A stretch of DNA of 64,000 bases, from positions 3,081,501 to 3,145,500 of the forward strand of contig OW285192.1 in the NCBI GenBank assembly GCA_935421135.1, read 5' to 3'. The stretch is from Bugulina stolonifera. Taxonomy: Eukaryota; Bryozoa; Gymnolaemata; Cheilostomatida; Bugulidae. The position numbers were made by a program, and so were the translations under genes. This document shows positions 36,001 through 44,931 of this stretch, one piece after another; within the stretch, counting starts at the first letter, position 1; every line of letters begins with the position of its first letter. The notes below the pieces were generated by a model that was given only the letters and a program-made list of their open reading frames with translations, was not told the origin of the DNA and made no database searches.

Positions 36001-38052
36001 CCTTGACTAGGGCGGGAGCACGAGGCTCTAAGGCACCTAATGGCCTGGCACAGTAGACAGACACATTAGCACTACAGCAGCTCATCTTATTTAACAGGGG
36101 TTCCAATATATGGTTTAGGTGAATGCAACCTCTGTTGTTCAGGTTAGCAGCATATGGTCTGAGAGTCGAGGAGTTATGCTCTCTTACCCGCAACGGCGCA
36201 GCAAGTACATGTACATTGTGTAGGCTCAATGTTACAATGTGACACACAGATTAATTTGAAGTATTGTAGAAATCTACTGTTTCTTCTACAATTTTGTACC
36301 ATGAACAATCCATTGCGGGCATATTGTACAGTAGAAAACACTAACTAAGTACAAAGGTCACATAAAAAGTGTGGCCAAACCCCATAACACTGAATCTTAA
36401 TCTGATTAGAGCATGTAGGGCTGCACATATCGCATGTAGTAAGTACTACATGGCGTGCAGTAGCGCATGTAGTACTACATGTGGTAGTACTACATAAGGT
36501 AGCGCACATGTACAAGCATAGCACACATGTATAACATCACAAGGTGTTAATACTGTAGCTTCCAGGAAGAGCATATCTTGTATTTATAATACATAATATA
36601 TTGATTAATAACTACAAGATAAAACATGTTGACCTTTGGAATTATCCTCTCTCAAGCTTTACAAACTCAAGCAAATCTGGTGAAAGATAAATCTCCCAAC
36701 AGTCTACCTTTAGGGAAACATGATGGATCAATTATTCTGCTTGATAAAGGGTTTCAGACTGGGAGATAACGAGTAGTAAATCGGAAGAGGACAATTCCAA
36801 AGTATAACCAATAGCAAATGCAAACCCGTGCATTCTGGTCACTTGCATTATTAAACCAAAACCAACAAATGGTCTACAAGCTGATTTTAGCTAATAACAC
36901 GCTCACAATACAGGCTTCTGCACAACACAGCAACACAGCAACACATGCATAGTCACCATGAAACACCCATGTGTAACACGGGTGTACTGTGTAACACGTG
37001 CGTACTGTGTAACACGTGTGTAATGTGTAACACGGGTGTACTGTGTAACACGTGTTTACTGTGTAACACGTGTACTGTGTAACACGCGTGTACTGTGTAA
37101 CACGCGTGTACTGTGTAACACATGAGCACTGTGTAACACGTGTATACTGTGTAACACGTGTGTACTGTGTAACACGTGCGTACTGTGTAACACGTGTGTA
37201 ATGTGTAACACGTGTGTACTGTGTAACACGTGTTTACTGTGTAACACATGTGTACTGTGTAACACGTGTGTACTGTGTAACACGCGTGTACTGTGTAACA
37301 CATGAGTACTGTGTAACACGTGAGTACTGTGTAACACGTGAGTACTGTGTAACACGTGTGTACTGTGTAACATGTGTGTACTGTGTAACACATACCACTA
37401 GAAGCTGGTACTTTCTTTCTTATCTTCCCATTCTCAGCCACTCTCTTCTCGGTGAGGGCATATTTACAATCTATCACAAGCAGCATAGCCTTTACACTGA
37501 CAGCTGCTACAAACACCAGTACGAGGACGCCCTCCAACACTCCAGCCTGCAACATCAACAATAGTAAATAATAATCTCAAGCTATGAAATACCATATAAG
37601 GTTTTGCACTTTAGATAATATTAAACAATATAGAGTGAAACCAACCTGGATTTCTACTGCATTGTATATTATACACTAGTATGTGTACCCAAATAAGTCA
37701 TCGTCAAGGCAACCATAATGACTGTATCGGTTCATGTTATACAATATCAGTGAGACACAAATCAGTGAATGAACATAATAACCAATAAGCAGCTTTAAAT
37801 AGTGCCATACAGCACCAAGAGGAAGGCCACGAACACTCTATATCATACCCTTTTAAATGCACAGGGTAAGCCAAGTACTCTATATCATACCTCTTTAAAT
37901 GCATAGGGCAAGCCAAGTACTCTATATCATACCTCTTTAAATGCGTAGGGTAAGCCAAGTACACCAGATCCAATGAAAGATATAAATATATTAGCCATGA
38001 TCTTGACTGTACTCTTTGTACCATCACCAGAGGGAGCAGCACCTCCAGCCAT
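18086..38052 (-). CDS. AAAP/AVT-like amino acid transporter (13 exons)
   Basis: Proton- or ion-coupled amino acid transporter of the Aa_trans superfamily (SLC32/36/38, plant AVT). Exons in transcript order: 37933-38052, 37396-37546, 35803-35864, 27457-27559, 27004-27070, 25248-25409, 24939-25011, 24213-24277, 23776-23842, 23233-23430, 22456-22607, 18710-18769, 18086-18308. All phases agree and give 500 aa. Family landmarks are TM1 NIFISFIGSGVLGLPYAFKE, then SYGDVGYHALGSFGR before TM4, LSQTGFCCAYLLFIS, LPFFLCVAIYCYEGAG, the SLEASLHKDIRHKFR loop, FGACGYLSFG, ITLNLSESGEGN, LIIPDFGNLMAFIG, and a short TIVGLIDAIRRM segment before a polar Ser-rich tail. About 11 TM segments are expected, at the plasma or a vesicle/lysosome membrane. 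Substrate unknown. Intron 3 is over 8 kb and full of transposon DNA; five other introns carry minisatellites beside splice sites. Confidence 0.93.
18301..18372 (-). repeat. Duplicated acceptor region of transporter exon 13
   Basis: A ~36 bp unit containing CAATATTACAATACGACAAT (plus strand) occurs twice: once spanning the exon 13 acceptor, once immediately upstream in the intron. The upstream copy reads GTGGAAC where the used copy has GTAG|AAC, so its acceptor AG is lost. Confidence 0.75.
18806..19106. repeat. 42 bp minisatellite, part 1 (upstream of transporter exon 12)
   Basis: About seven copies of a 42 bp unit containing TATAGCACACAGTTATACTT. On the minus strand it ends some 40 bp before the exon 12 acceptor. 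The minus frame continuous with exon 12 is open through the whole array. The array resumes at 22120 after an inserted element. Confidence 0.93.
19107..22119. mobile_element. 3.0 kb TIR element, class II, unclassified
   Basis: The ends are CAGGGGCATTTTTT and the complement of CAGTGGCGTTTTTT, an imperfect 14 bp terminal inverted repeat. TATAT occurs on both flanks (5 bp, or GTATAT if one base is reassigned). It splits one 42 bp minisatellite into two blocks, direct evidence of insertion. The outer 100 bp at the left and 40 bp at the right are GC-rich, including GGGGTCC and CCCTGG blocks, while the interior is very AT-rich with a 119 bp hairpin. I found no transposase. TIRs starting CAG(T/G)GGC occur in hAT elements, but the short target duplication does not fit well. 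Confidence 0.75.
21217..21335. repeat. 119 bp hairpin (MITE-like)
   Basis: Starts AACTGAGGTTCATTATTAAC and ends with its exact complement, GTTAATAATGAACCTCAGTT; the middle is AT-rich. It lies inside the 3.0 kb TIR element, so it is either nested or an internal part of it. Confidence 0.75.
22120..22232. repeat. 42 bp minisatellite, part 2
   Basis: About 2.7 further copies of the unit seen at 18806-19106, in the same orientation, resuming at the right end of the inserted element. Confidence 0.9.
22305..22462 (-). repeat. Tandemly repeated 5' splice site of transporter exon 11 (3 copies)
   Basis: A ~53 bp unit repeats the end of exon 11 and its donor. Exon ends fall at 22456 (adjacent to the open exon, donor GTAAAT), 22402 (GTAAGT, a better consensus) and 22348 (GTACGT). 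Using a distal donor adds GCT AGG TAA, an in-frame stop, directly after the normal junction. Confidence 0.88.
22678..22950. repeat. 39 bp minisatellite in transporter intron 10
   Basis: About seven copies of a unit containing ACATGATGTGTACCGTGATG and a TCATAGTGTACAACT part, in the 625 bp intron between exons 10 and 11. Confidence 0.9.
23796..24006 (-). repeat. Tandem repeat of transporter exon 9 5' half and its acceptor (4 copies)
   Basis: A 53 bp unit containing GGTTACCATGGTGATGA (plus strand) spans the exon 9 acceptor and the codons for YFLSVIAMVTLLYATF. The used acceptor joins at 23842. The third copy retains an AG and would join at 23948, coding a near-identical TYFLSVIAMVTILCATF start before running into the next copy and an in-frame stop. 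The second copy has lost its AG. Confidence 0.88.
24826..24922. repeat. CATAG pentanucleotide array
   Basis: About 19 units of CATAG/CATAA in transporter intron 7, beginning about 15 bp after the exon 7 donor in transcript direction. The 5 bp unit leaves all minus frames open. Confidence 0.93.
25040..25203. repeat. 38 bp minisatellite in transporter intron 6
   Basis: Four copies of a unit containing ACAGAACAATACAATGTATA, within the 236 bp intron between exons 6 and 7. Confidence 0.9.
25505..25586. repeat. 27 bp minisatellite, left block
   Basis: About three copies of a unit containing AGTATAGGACCCAAGTATAA in transporter intron 5. It is interrupted by the solo LTR at 25587-26570 and continues after it. 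Confidence 0.9.
25587..26570 (-). mobile_element. Solo LTR (984 bp)
   Basis: Starts TGTAATG and ends CACCACA (TGT...ACA), with 4 bp ATAG on both sides (25583-25586 and 26571-26574), inserted within a minisatellite. No internal coding region. An AATAAA on the minus strand (plus 26026-26031) suggests the transcriptional sense is minus. A second copy of the same sequence starts at 63059, with matching start, central block (TGTAGGTTGAGTTAGGAGAT) and TTCCGG region. Orientation is inferred from the poly(A) signal only. Confidence 0.8.
26571..26815. repeat. 27 bp minisatellite, right block
   Basis: About nine copies of the AGTATAGGACCCAAGTATAA unit, continuing the array at 25505-25586 after the LTR insertion. 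Confidence 0.9.
27185..27425. repeat. Palindromic minisatellite beside transporter exon 4 donor
   Basis: About nine copies of a 27-28 bp unit built on TACTAGTTAACTAGTAGACA. Each unit has the perfect 14 bp palindrome CTAGTTAACTAG with flanking T/A. In transcript direction the array starts about 30 bp after the exon 4 donor at 27457. Confidence 0.9.
29940..31870. repeat. 70 bp satellite array
   Basis: Roughly 27 copies of a unit with GCGGTCCCCACAAGTGCTCT, then TATAGAAAGTGACACATGCA and CACAGTCAATATAATATAGT. Most units are 70 bp; some lack the TTGACAGG stretch and are shorter, giving a higher-order alternation. GGTCCCC and GGACCCC variants alternate. Located in transporter intron 3, inside the larger TIR element. 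Confidence 0.93.
32873..33130 (-). pseudogene. Tc1-like transposase C-terminal fragment, left arm
   Basis: 85 codons with the Tc1-family DDE-domain signature LIWPAQLADINPIENLW, the last catalytic acidic region, and the family-typical end KGWSMKY. No start region or N-terminal DNA-binding domain. It is one arm of the foldback element. Confidence 0.85.
33342..33542 (+). pseudogene. Tc1-like transposase C-terminal fragment, right arm
   Basis: The inverted copy of the left-arm fragment. It has LIWSAQLANVNPIENLW, so the Asp of the Pro-Asp-Leu-Asn-Pro type motif is Asn-Val here. It is shifted out of frame after TTKR and stops early. More decayed than the left arm. Confidence 0.8.
34190..34545. repeat. 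70 bp satellite, second block
   Basis: About five diverged copies of the GCGGTCCCCACAA satellite unit with CACATGCACACAGTCAATAT, right of the Tc1-like foldback. Confidence 0.85.
35449..35637. mobile_element. 189 bp mariner/pogo-type MITE
   Basis: Begins CAGTGAAACTTGCTTAATTC; the other end is the complement of CAGTGGAACTTGCTTAATTC, so the 20 bp ends differ once. TA flanks on both sides (35447-35448, 35638-35639). No coding capacity. Lies in transporter intron 3. Confidence 0.85.
36603..36835. mobile_element. Degenerate MITE with GGACAA core
   Basis: An inverted pair TTGGAATTATCCTCTCTCAA (left) and the complement of TTGGAATTGTCCTCTTCCGA (right) about 150 bp apart, related to the 477-617 hairpin family. 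Ends are not clearly defined. Confidence 0.5.
36960..37391. repeat. 18 bp minisatellite abutting transporter exon 2 donor
   Basis: About 24 copies of GTGTACTGTGTAACACGT. In transcript direction it begins within 10 bp of the exon 2 donor, whose sequence (GTATGTGTTACACAG) already matches the unit. The minus frame of exon 2 reads on through the whole array as CYTVHT-type hexapeptides for about 140 residues before a stop. Confidence 0.93.
37836..37962 (-). repeat. Tandemly repeated 5' splice site of transporter exon 1 (3 copies)
   Basis: Three copies of a 42 bp unit containing the exon 1 end (codons for YLAYP-frame DNA, encoding LGLPYAFKE in the real frame) and the donor GTATGATATAG. The junction at 37933 is the first in transcript order. 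Moving to the next copy would read GTA TGA, an in-frame stop. Confidence 0.9.
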
Positions 38053-38857
38053 GATGGGATTGGAGTATTCTCACTTCACAAATGCAGACGTCAGGCTTTT
38101 CAAATACAATGTGATTGGTCAAAGGTTCAGCAGATTGTAGTCAACACCTACATTCTATTTTCAATCACTTAACCTAAAATATTCACATCATACAACAGAC
38201 CACAACTAGGCCTACATAATTATGATCTTCTTACAAAACTAACATGGTTTTCCCATAAATATTACTTTTCCTCTGATGATAACGTTTGGACAAGCATCGC
38301 AATATTAGGAATAAAATAAAAAAAGCTAACAGAGCGCGTCTTGATTTATCATTTTATAATTTCTTTATTATTTCAACTCTGTCATACAATAGTTGTACCA
38401 TCAAGTATTTACAACTGCTTTTATAACAACAACAAATTTCATTAGTCTACTGCATGTCTTTCCTGGTTAGGCTAAAGCCTTTTGGATAGATCCTTGTAGA
38501 TGCATCTCATAAAATTGCAGTAATAATTTACTATTATTCACTTTGTGATTTTTAATAAAAATGATTAAAAATCAGTTAAATTAGAATTAGGCCTACTATT
38601 ACTATAACACAGGCAGTGGGGGTGTAACTCCCAATAATTACTGTACAAATGTTGACTGTGCCCACTATGCCATACGAAGGTGCATTGCCATTCCTATTAG
38701 TATAGCAGACCTTCTGTCGGAGTTCGACCTAAACTTGTGTTATGTAACCTCGACCTCAATAGCGGCTCGAGTATTTTTAGTATAAAAGGAGCCCCACTTT
38801 GCCATGATTTCCGGTTGCTTATGGGCTGCCAAACAAATTAACATCTCTGACTCTAGA

Positions 38858-40707
38858 TATTATCATTATTATTATTATTATTATTATTGAGTTTATTGCT
38901 TATCAATAACAATAATATGTATAAGATTGCACAAAAGGGAAGCCAGATAGTCCGAGACTAGAGTCGAAGCAATCCCTGCTCAAGTGTACCGGTGCCGAGG
39001 GGAAGCACCCACCACGCCACCAGACACCCCACAGTACTCACACCCCCGTCCCCCAGAGACGAGATGCCAAAGCCGCCGCAAAGGCTCTGGGAGGGAGGTC
39101 AAGGATGTCCAAGGCATAGCTAGAAACAAGCTCAATACCGGCATAATATACCGATCTCCTCCCCCTGTTAGTTTTAGTTTTTGGCAGTTTCAAAAGTTTA
39201 CTTTCATTTCTAGTATTAAAGTTATGGGTTATTACTAGAGAATTTAAAAGTTATTCGTCTGTCCTAAAGATATTGTAAGTGAAAATTATAAGACGTTATA
39301 TGAATAGCATCTTTATCGGCATTATTTTAGATTCAAGAAATCTGGTTGAAACCGATGAAAGAGGTTTTTGTTTAAAGATTACCCTCAAAGCTTTTTTTTG
39401 ACACACCAGGATTTGAGAAATTGTCCCCTCACAAGCATGTCCCCAAAACTTCAAACCATATAAAAGGTGGGGGTATATAAAAGTCTAGTAGATATTCATC
39501 AGGGTTTTCTGGTCAAGATATTTTGATAAATGTCTAAGCATCATGACCAAAAAATTGACTTTTCGGGCAACAGTCTAAATATGAGAGCGAAAGGTTAAAT
39601 GTTCATCCAGTTGGATTCCTAAGTATTTGCACTGATTAGAAGTTGCTATATTTTGGAGTTTGAAGGTTTCATAGTGAATTTTTTTCTGGTGGTTCTTAAA
39701 AATTGTCTGGTAGGTCTTATCAAAATTAAAAGTAATTTATTTCCAACGCACCAATCTTCAATTTTGCGCAGCTCAGATTCTGTGATGTTTTTATTAGAAC
39801 TGATCAGATTGGTGTCATCTGCAAAGAGTACATATTGGAAATTATCGGAGGCACCAAGTAGATCATTTATATAAATAAAAAACAATAAAGGACCTAGGAC
39901 GGAACCTGGTGGTACTCCAGTTGTTATTTTTCTCATCTCCGAACAAGAATCACCGATTTTGACCAATTGATATCTGTTAGTGAGATAAGATTGTATTAGT
40001 TTGATGGCTGAGGATGAAAAATTATAGAATTTCAGTTTTGCAATAAGAATTTCGTGGTTAATAGTATCAAAAGCTTTGCTAAAATCTAAAAATATGGTTT
40101 GTGATACATGGCTAGTATCTAGTTTATAGTAAATGGTCTCTAAAAGACAATCTATGGCTTGTGTTGTGTTTCTTCCCGGTCTAAAGCCATACTGGGAATC
40201 TGTTAAAAGGTCATTGTTTTCAAGATGAGTTAAAATTTGTTTAGCTATAATTTTTTCGACAATTTTGGACACAATACTCAAGACGGAAATTGGGCGGTAA
40301 TTTGATGGGTCTGTTGTTAGACCTTTCTTAAAGATCGGGGTAATTTTTGCAATTTTGAGGCAATCTGAAAATGTGAAGGTCTCAAGGATCAAGTTTACAA
40401 GATTAGTTAAAACTGGGGTCAAAATTATCTTATTTTCTTATAAAATTTGAGACGAGATATTGTCATACCCTGCAGACTTTTTAATCTTCAACTTTTCTAT
40501 GATACCGAGTACATCTCCAGATTCGATAGCATGGAAATTGAAAAAGGCCTCAGCATTGTGTAAATTCGGAAAATATTGTTTATAATCACTCCTACCATTT
40601 TCAAGATGGTCAGTCAATTTTTGACTGACTTCTGTAAAAAACTGGTTAAAAATATTACAGATATCATGCGTCCTTGTACTGTTGACTGCTAACAGCATAA
40701 TATTCAA
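38858..40707 (-). pseudogene. Decayed LINE (non-LTR retrotransposon) reverse transcriptase
   Basis: Minus-strand RT with IAKITPIFKKG, NYRPISVLSIVSKIVEKI, YGFRPGRNTTQA, FLDFSKAFDTINH, GVPPGSVLGPLLFFIYIND and the catalytic FADDTNL. An upstream segment (40707-40441) is separated from the RT block by one in-frame TAA at 40440-40438. Below 39646 the frame continues with several further stops (YLGIQLDEHLTF is visible). The 3' end has a short (AAT)n tail at about 38858-38890, as in CR1/L2/Rex-like LINEs. The endonuclease domain is missing. Clade not assigned. Confidence 0.88.
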
Positions 40708-41585
40708 GCTTCTTTCACTGGGCGTGGGTTACTGGGTTAACCAGAACTATCACAGTTCCACTGCATAATAGGTGCCCCACCCCCACCTGTTACGCTGGAG
40801 GGATGTTGGTCTATACCTTCAGTCTAACAAGGCCCCGCACCAGACAAGTAAGCTAGTGGAAAATTCCAGCCAGACGCAGCATCTCATAAGAGACTACAAC
40901 AAAGAGCTGTGTATCGGCTGGCTATCAGCTGGAACTTTATGGTAAAAAGATATTGGGTAGGTAACTGATAGGATTTGAATTTGAATACAGATTTTATACT
41001 CCGGTGAGTGAAGACCTGTTAATAACTGCTGCTATTTGCTGACTATATGAACCTGACTTTACAACAATTTTTTATGCAATTATGAATAATAATTGCTTGA
41101 AATTTTAGTTTATTTTTAAAATTAAATTCAACATCTATGCTTTATATCTAAACATCCTAATTGCAATTATTATTGATATAATATTAGAATTATTAAATTA
41201 TTTTATAGGCCTAAAACAATTACAATAGTCGTTTAGTGAAAATAATAATCGTAATGATAATGATAACTATACCACTTAATCAATACTGTGGTAGATTCTA
41301 GAAGTGTTTTTGCAAGCTGGTATTGTAATTGTAAGGCTAGGGAAGCTGTTGCTTTTTTACCTATATAATAGGAGTTAGCTACATGTAGCTCTAGCTGCAT
41401 GTAGCTATTTTAGATACTTATATATAAGGGATTTTTATATACAGTAGGAAGAGTAGAGTAAGTAGAGAGAAAGTGGAAGAGAAGTTGAAGTGTTAATAAA
41501 AGTTAGATCTGCAAGTGTCTAGACAACCCAGAAAAGGTTTATGGAATGACAGTTGAATGAACAGAAGAAGAAAAATCCATAACAT

Positions 41586-41604
41586 TGGTGGCAGCAGTGG
41601 GATT
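41586..41604 (+). promoter_or_regulatory. Primer-binding site (tRNA-Leu)
   Basis: TGGTGGCAGCAGTGGGATT, the complement of the 3' end of a typical eukaryotic tRNA-Leu (which ends ...CCCACCGCTGCCACCA) except for one base. Sets the minus-strand primer for the LTR element. Confidence 0.75.
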
Positions 41605-41677
41605 CCGGTCTAAACACTCTAACTGCTCAACACTTACAACTCGTATTACACTGACTGACTTGGACAGTCATGCTTAG

Positions 41678-41815
41678 ATGGATAGGGTAGACTATCTTGT
41701 AAGAGTCCAGCGTGAGCATGGTGTTTATGCCATAGCCTATCAAGCTGTGTATAGCTCATCAAGATCTACACCTAGGAGTAGTGAGCCAGGAAGCTGGAGG
41801 ATACTTTCTCTCTAA
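41678..41815 (+). CDS. Small ORF copy 1 in TRIM-like element (45 aa)
   Basis: Starts MDRVDYLVRVQREHGVYAIA and ends with Trp-Arg-Ile-Leu-Ser-Leu before TAA. It begins about 90 bp after the left LTR where gag would start. The function is unknown; it could be a gag remnant. A second copy follows at 41848. Confidence 0.35.
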   Translation: MDRVDYLVRVQREHGVYAIAYQAVYSSSRSTPRSSEPGSWRILSL

Positions 41816-41847
41816 CACTTACAACTCGTATGGAAAGTCATGCTTAG

Positions 41848-41985
41848 ATGGATAGGGTAGACTATCTTGTAAGAGTCCAGCGTGAGCGTGGTGTTTATGC
41901 CATAGCCTATCAAGCTGTGTATAGCTCATCAGGATCTACACCTAAGAGTAGTGAGCCAGGAAGCTGGAGGATACTTTCTCTCTAA
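41848..41985 (+). CDS. Small ORF copy 2 in TRIM-like element (45 aa)
   Basis: Same length and reading frame as copy 1, with three amino acid changes visible (His to Arg, Arg to Gly, Arg to Lys) and no stop or frameshift. Part of a direct duplication of about 140-170 bp. Confidence 0.35.
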   Translation: MDRVDYLVRVQRERGVYAIAYQAVYSSSGSTPKSSEPGSWRILSL

Positions 41986-43189
41986 TGACAATTAGATAGA
42001 AATTATTGTGTTATGTATTTATTTTAGTTTTTGTAATTATTTTAATTTCATGAGTACTGTTTGTTGGTGCCTGTTATATCTCGTCGTTCAGATGGTGTAT
42101 CCAGAATCTACGGTAGAATGGTATAATGCAACCTATAGGAGCCTCTAACCTTCTATTCGTGGAATCGATGCTACTAACATTGAAGTGAGCACAGGTGTGG
42201 TGTTCAGATGGTGTATCCAGTGCCTACTGTAGAATGGTGTAATGCAACCTATAGGAGCCTCTAACCTTCTATTTGTGGGACGTATACTACTAACATCAAA
42301 GTGATCACAGGTGTGATGTTCAAACATATGGAGGAGACACGAGAATCACTTGTATCTACTAATGGTGCTAAAGATAAAACAGGACAATGGTATAAAAACG
42401 GAGATTTCTAACTACGGAGTACTTGTCTGTTGCCTACTATATATTGATGTTCAGCTGGCATATCCAAGGTCTACTGTAGCTTAACATGGTTTAATGCAAC
42501 CTATAGGAGCCTCTAAACCTCTACTTGGTTGGACTGATACTGCTTGCATTGAAGAGAGCACTGGTGTGATATTCAGATGGTGTATCCAGTGTCCACTGTA
42601 GAATGGTATAATGCAACCTATAGGAGCCTCTAACCTTCTATTTGTGGGACGTGTACTACTAACATCGGAGTGAGCACAAGTGTGATGTCCATAATATTGA
42701 GGAGGCAACGGAATATCTTTGTATCTGCTACCGCTGATGCTAAAGACCAGACAAGACAATTGTATAGAAACTAAGTTTTAAAACTAATGGACATATACTA
42801 AAACTTTCTTCTACTTTTTATGATCAGGTTATCCATTATGTTTATAGATGTAGGTGTAGGTAATACCCACACCTCATCTAGAAGGGGAGAATGTGGTAGA
42901 TTCTAGAAGTGTTTTTGCAAGCTGGTATTGTAATTGTAAGGCTAGGGAAGCTGTTGCTTTTTTACCTATATAATAGGAGTTAGCTACATGTAGCTCTAGC
43001 TGCATGTAGCTATTTTAGATACTTATATATAAGGGATTTTTATATACAGTAGGAAGAGTAGAGTAAGTAGAGAGAAAGTGGAAGAGAAGTTGAAGTGTTA
43101 ATAAAAGTTAGATCTGCAAGTGTCTAGACAACCCAGAAAAGGTTTATGGAATGACAGTTGAATGAACAGGAAAGAATCCATAACAATAC

Positions 43190-44931
43190 TATCCATTACA
43201 ATTATTCAATAAGATTGACACTAACAAGTAACAATTACAACAACATTTCAGCAATAATTATAATTGAATAATAAAATATATATACATAAATTTTCATTTT
43301 CAAAATAAAAATTTATTTGAAATTCAAAATGATTTTGAATTTCAATCTGGTCTGAAACACATGACACTAGACTAAATGAGGCAAGACTACTCTCACTAAC
43401 ACGTAAAGAATCATATTGCATGATAATGACAATGATTATACTTCTGGTCTCAACATGTTAGTTGGACTTCGTTTGTACAACTGCCTGCCTTCCCAACATT
43501 CTTTCAACTTTTGAGACAAGAAGTGACCACAACATTATTTAAACAATGGGCGTGGTTACAACTTGTCCGGAAGTAGTCATTGGGTCTTGAAATAAAAGCC
43601 ATTTCATAAACACGCAATGCTGTCGTACATTGTTGTGAATTATGCAATTCTGTCGGTCTTTATTGTTTTCAATTTTAAAAATTAAAGAGAAATTAATAAA
43701 TACCCAGCTTTGTGCTACTAACAAATATTTGGAGGCTTTTATTGTTGGAAAACCCAACCGGATATTCGGTGGTGTAATCCACGTCCGAAGGTTCAAGCTG
43801 CGGATTTTTTATTTCAGATTTAAAAATCGTCATGATCATGTGAAAACGTTTCTCTGGTCATAATTGTAGACAATTCAGGTAATAAGTTAGTCAACTAGGG
43901 GTAATGTTTATACTCTTTGACTGAAGTGACTGGGCCTTCAGCTAAATACAAAGATATTCGAAGGGAATACTAATAATAATATTTTATTGTTATTGAAACT
44001 TATTATTGTAAGGATATGTCCATGGCTAAAACACAACAAAACATAACTTCAACTTGAAATGATGATATAATTAGCAGCACTGCAGCAGCCCTATTTATTT
44101 CTCTGTGATAACTACAATTTAATGCACCATAGTTTGGTTAATTACTGTCCTATACTCTAAAAGCAAAATAAAATTACCCAGTAGTCGAGTAGAGTATTAG
44201 CATAGCAGACTTACAAAAATGCTAGAAATATTTAGTGAATTCGGTCAAAATCAGTCACCTAACAGAACTAAGCTGAGCTAAGTTGCAAGTTTATTCAGAT
44301 TTAAATAACTTTCTCACATCTTATAAAGTTGGTACTGACTTCTAAACAAATGCAATAGGCCCACCTGCAGGTAGAGTAATTAGCCTACCATATTTTTTTC
44401 ATAAATCCACTGATTAAGATCCTGCTCCATTCTACTTCCCAATTATATTACAAGTAGCCTACTTTTTTCTATTTCAAATGTCCAACTATGTACCATGCAG
44501 CTATGTTTTGTTCAAACAACTGATTACGTAGATTGGTTTGGAAGAATTCTTATTGAATTGTGCAAGAAATTATTAGGGAATTTGTCAAAAACTCACAAAA
44601 ACTATACTTTTAAGGTAGATGAGGAAGATTATGCAGGACCTTTTGGTTCTCTTGATATCCTACTTTTTCCCTTGGTGCCCTGCTAAGTACTGGCCAAATA
44701 CTGTCCATCTCTCTTTCCACTTTTATGCTGTTTGTCCAGTATCTTTTTTATGAGCATAGTTTTGAAGACTGCCTGTCATTAGCAGTTGACTTAACCTGGT
44801 CATCAGACCTACTTGTTTAAACCAATCAGTAAGTAGAGCTTGTAGCTGTGGTTATTTGCCCAGAGAAAACTAGACAACCTAATGGATTACCTCTTTGCTT
44901 TAAATCATCTCCCTGTCTATACCTATAAGGA
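43190..44931. other. Intergenic, no gene seen
   Basis: AT-rich sequence between the LTR element and BAG2. Short open stretches near 43539-43860 and 44495-44686 have no recognisable domain or splice support. No promoter motif stands out upstream of BAG2. Confidence 0.5.

Larger units (their letters stand above)
41287..43185 (+). mobile_element. Small non-autonomous LTR retrotransposon (TRIM-like)
   Basis: Two direct LTRs, 41287-41584 (298 bp) and 42892-43185 (294 bp), nearly identical apart from a 4 bp indel near the 3' end, both TGTGG...AACA. 4 bp target duplication ATAC at 41283-41286 and 43186-43189. A primer-binding site starts one base after the left LTR and a purine tract, AGAAGGGGAGAA, lies just before the right LTR. 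The 1.3 kb interior has no gag-pol; it contains a duplicated 138 bp small ORF and four to five diverged copies of a ~90 bp block with ATGCAACCTATAGGAGCCTC. Confidence 0.92.

Noticed and set aside
35954..36247. 97-codon minus-strand open frame
   Set aside because: No homology recognised, within transporter intron 2, no splice phase fitting the transporter.
38776..38784. TATAAAAG with promoter-like look on the plus strand
   Set aside because: No plus-strand gene follows before the LINE remnant; it may be an element promoter but nothing supports that.
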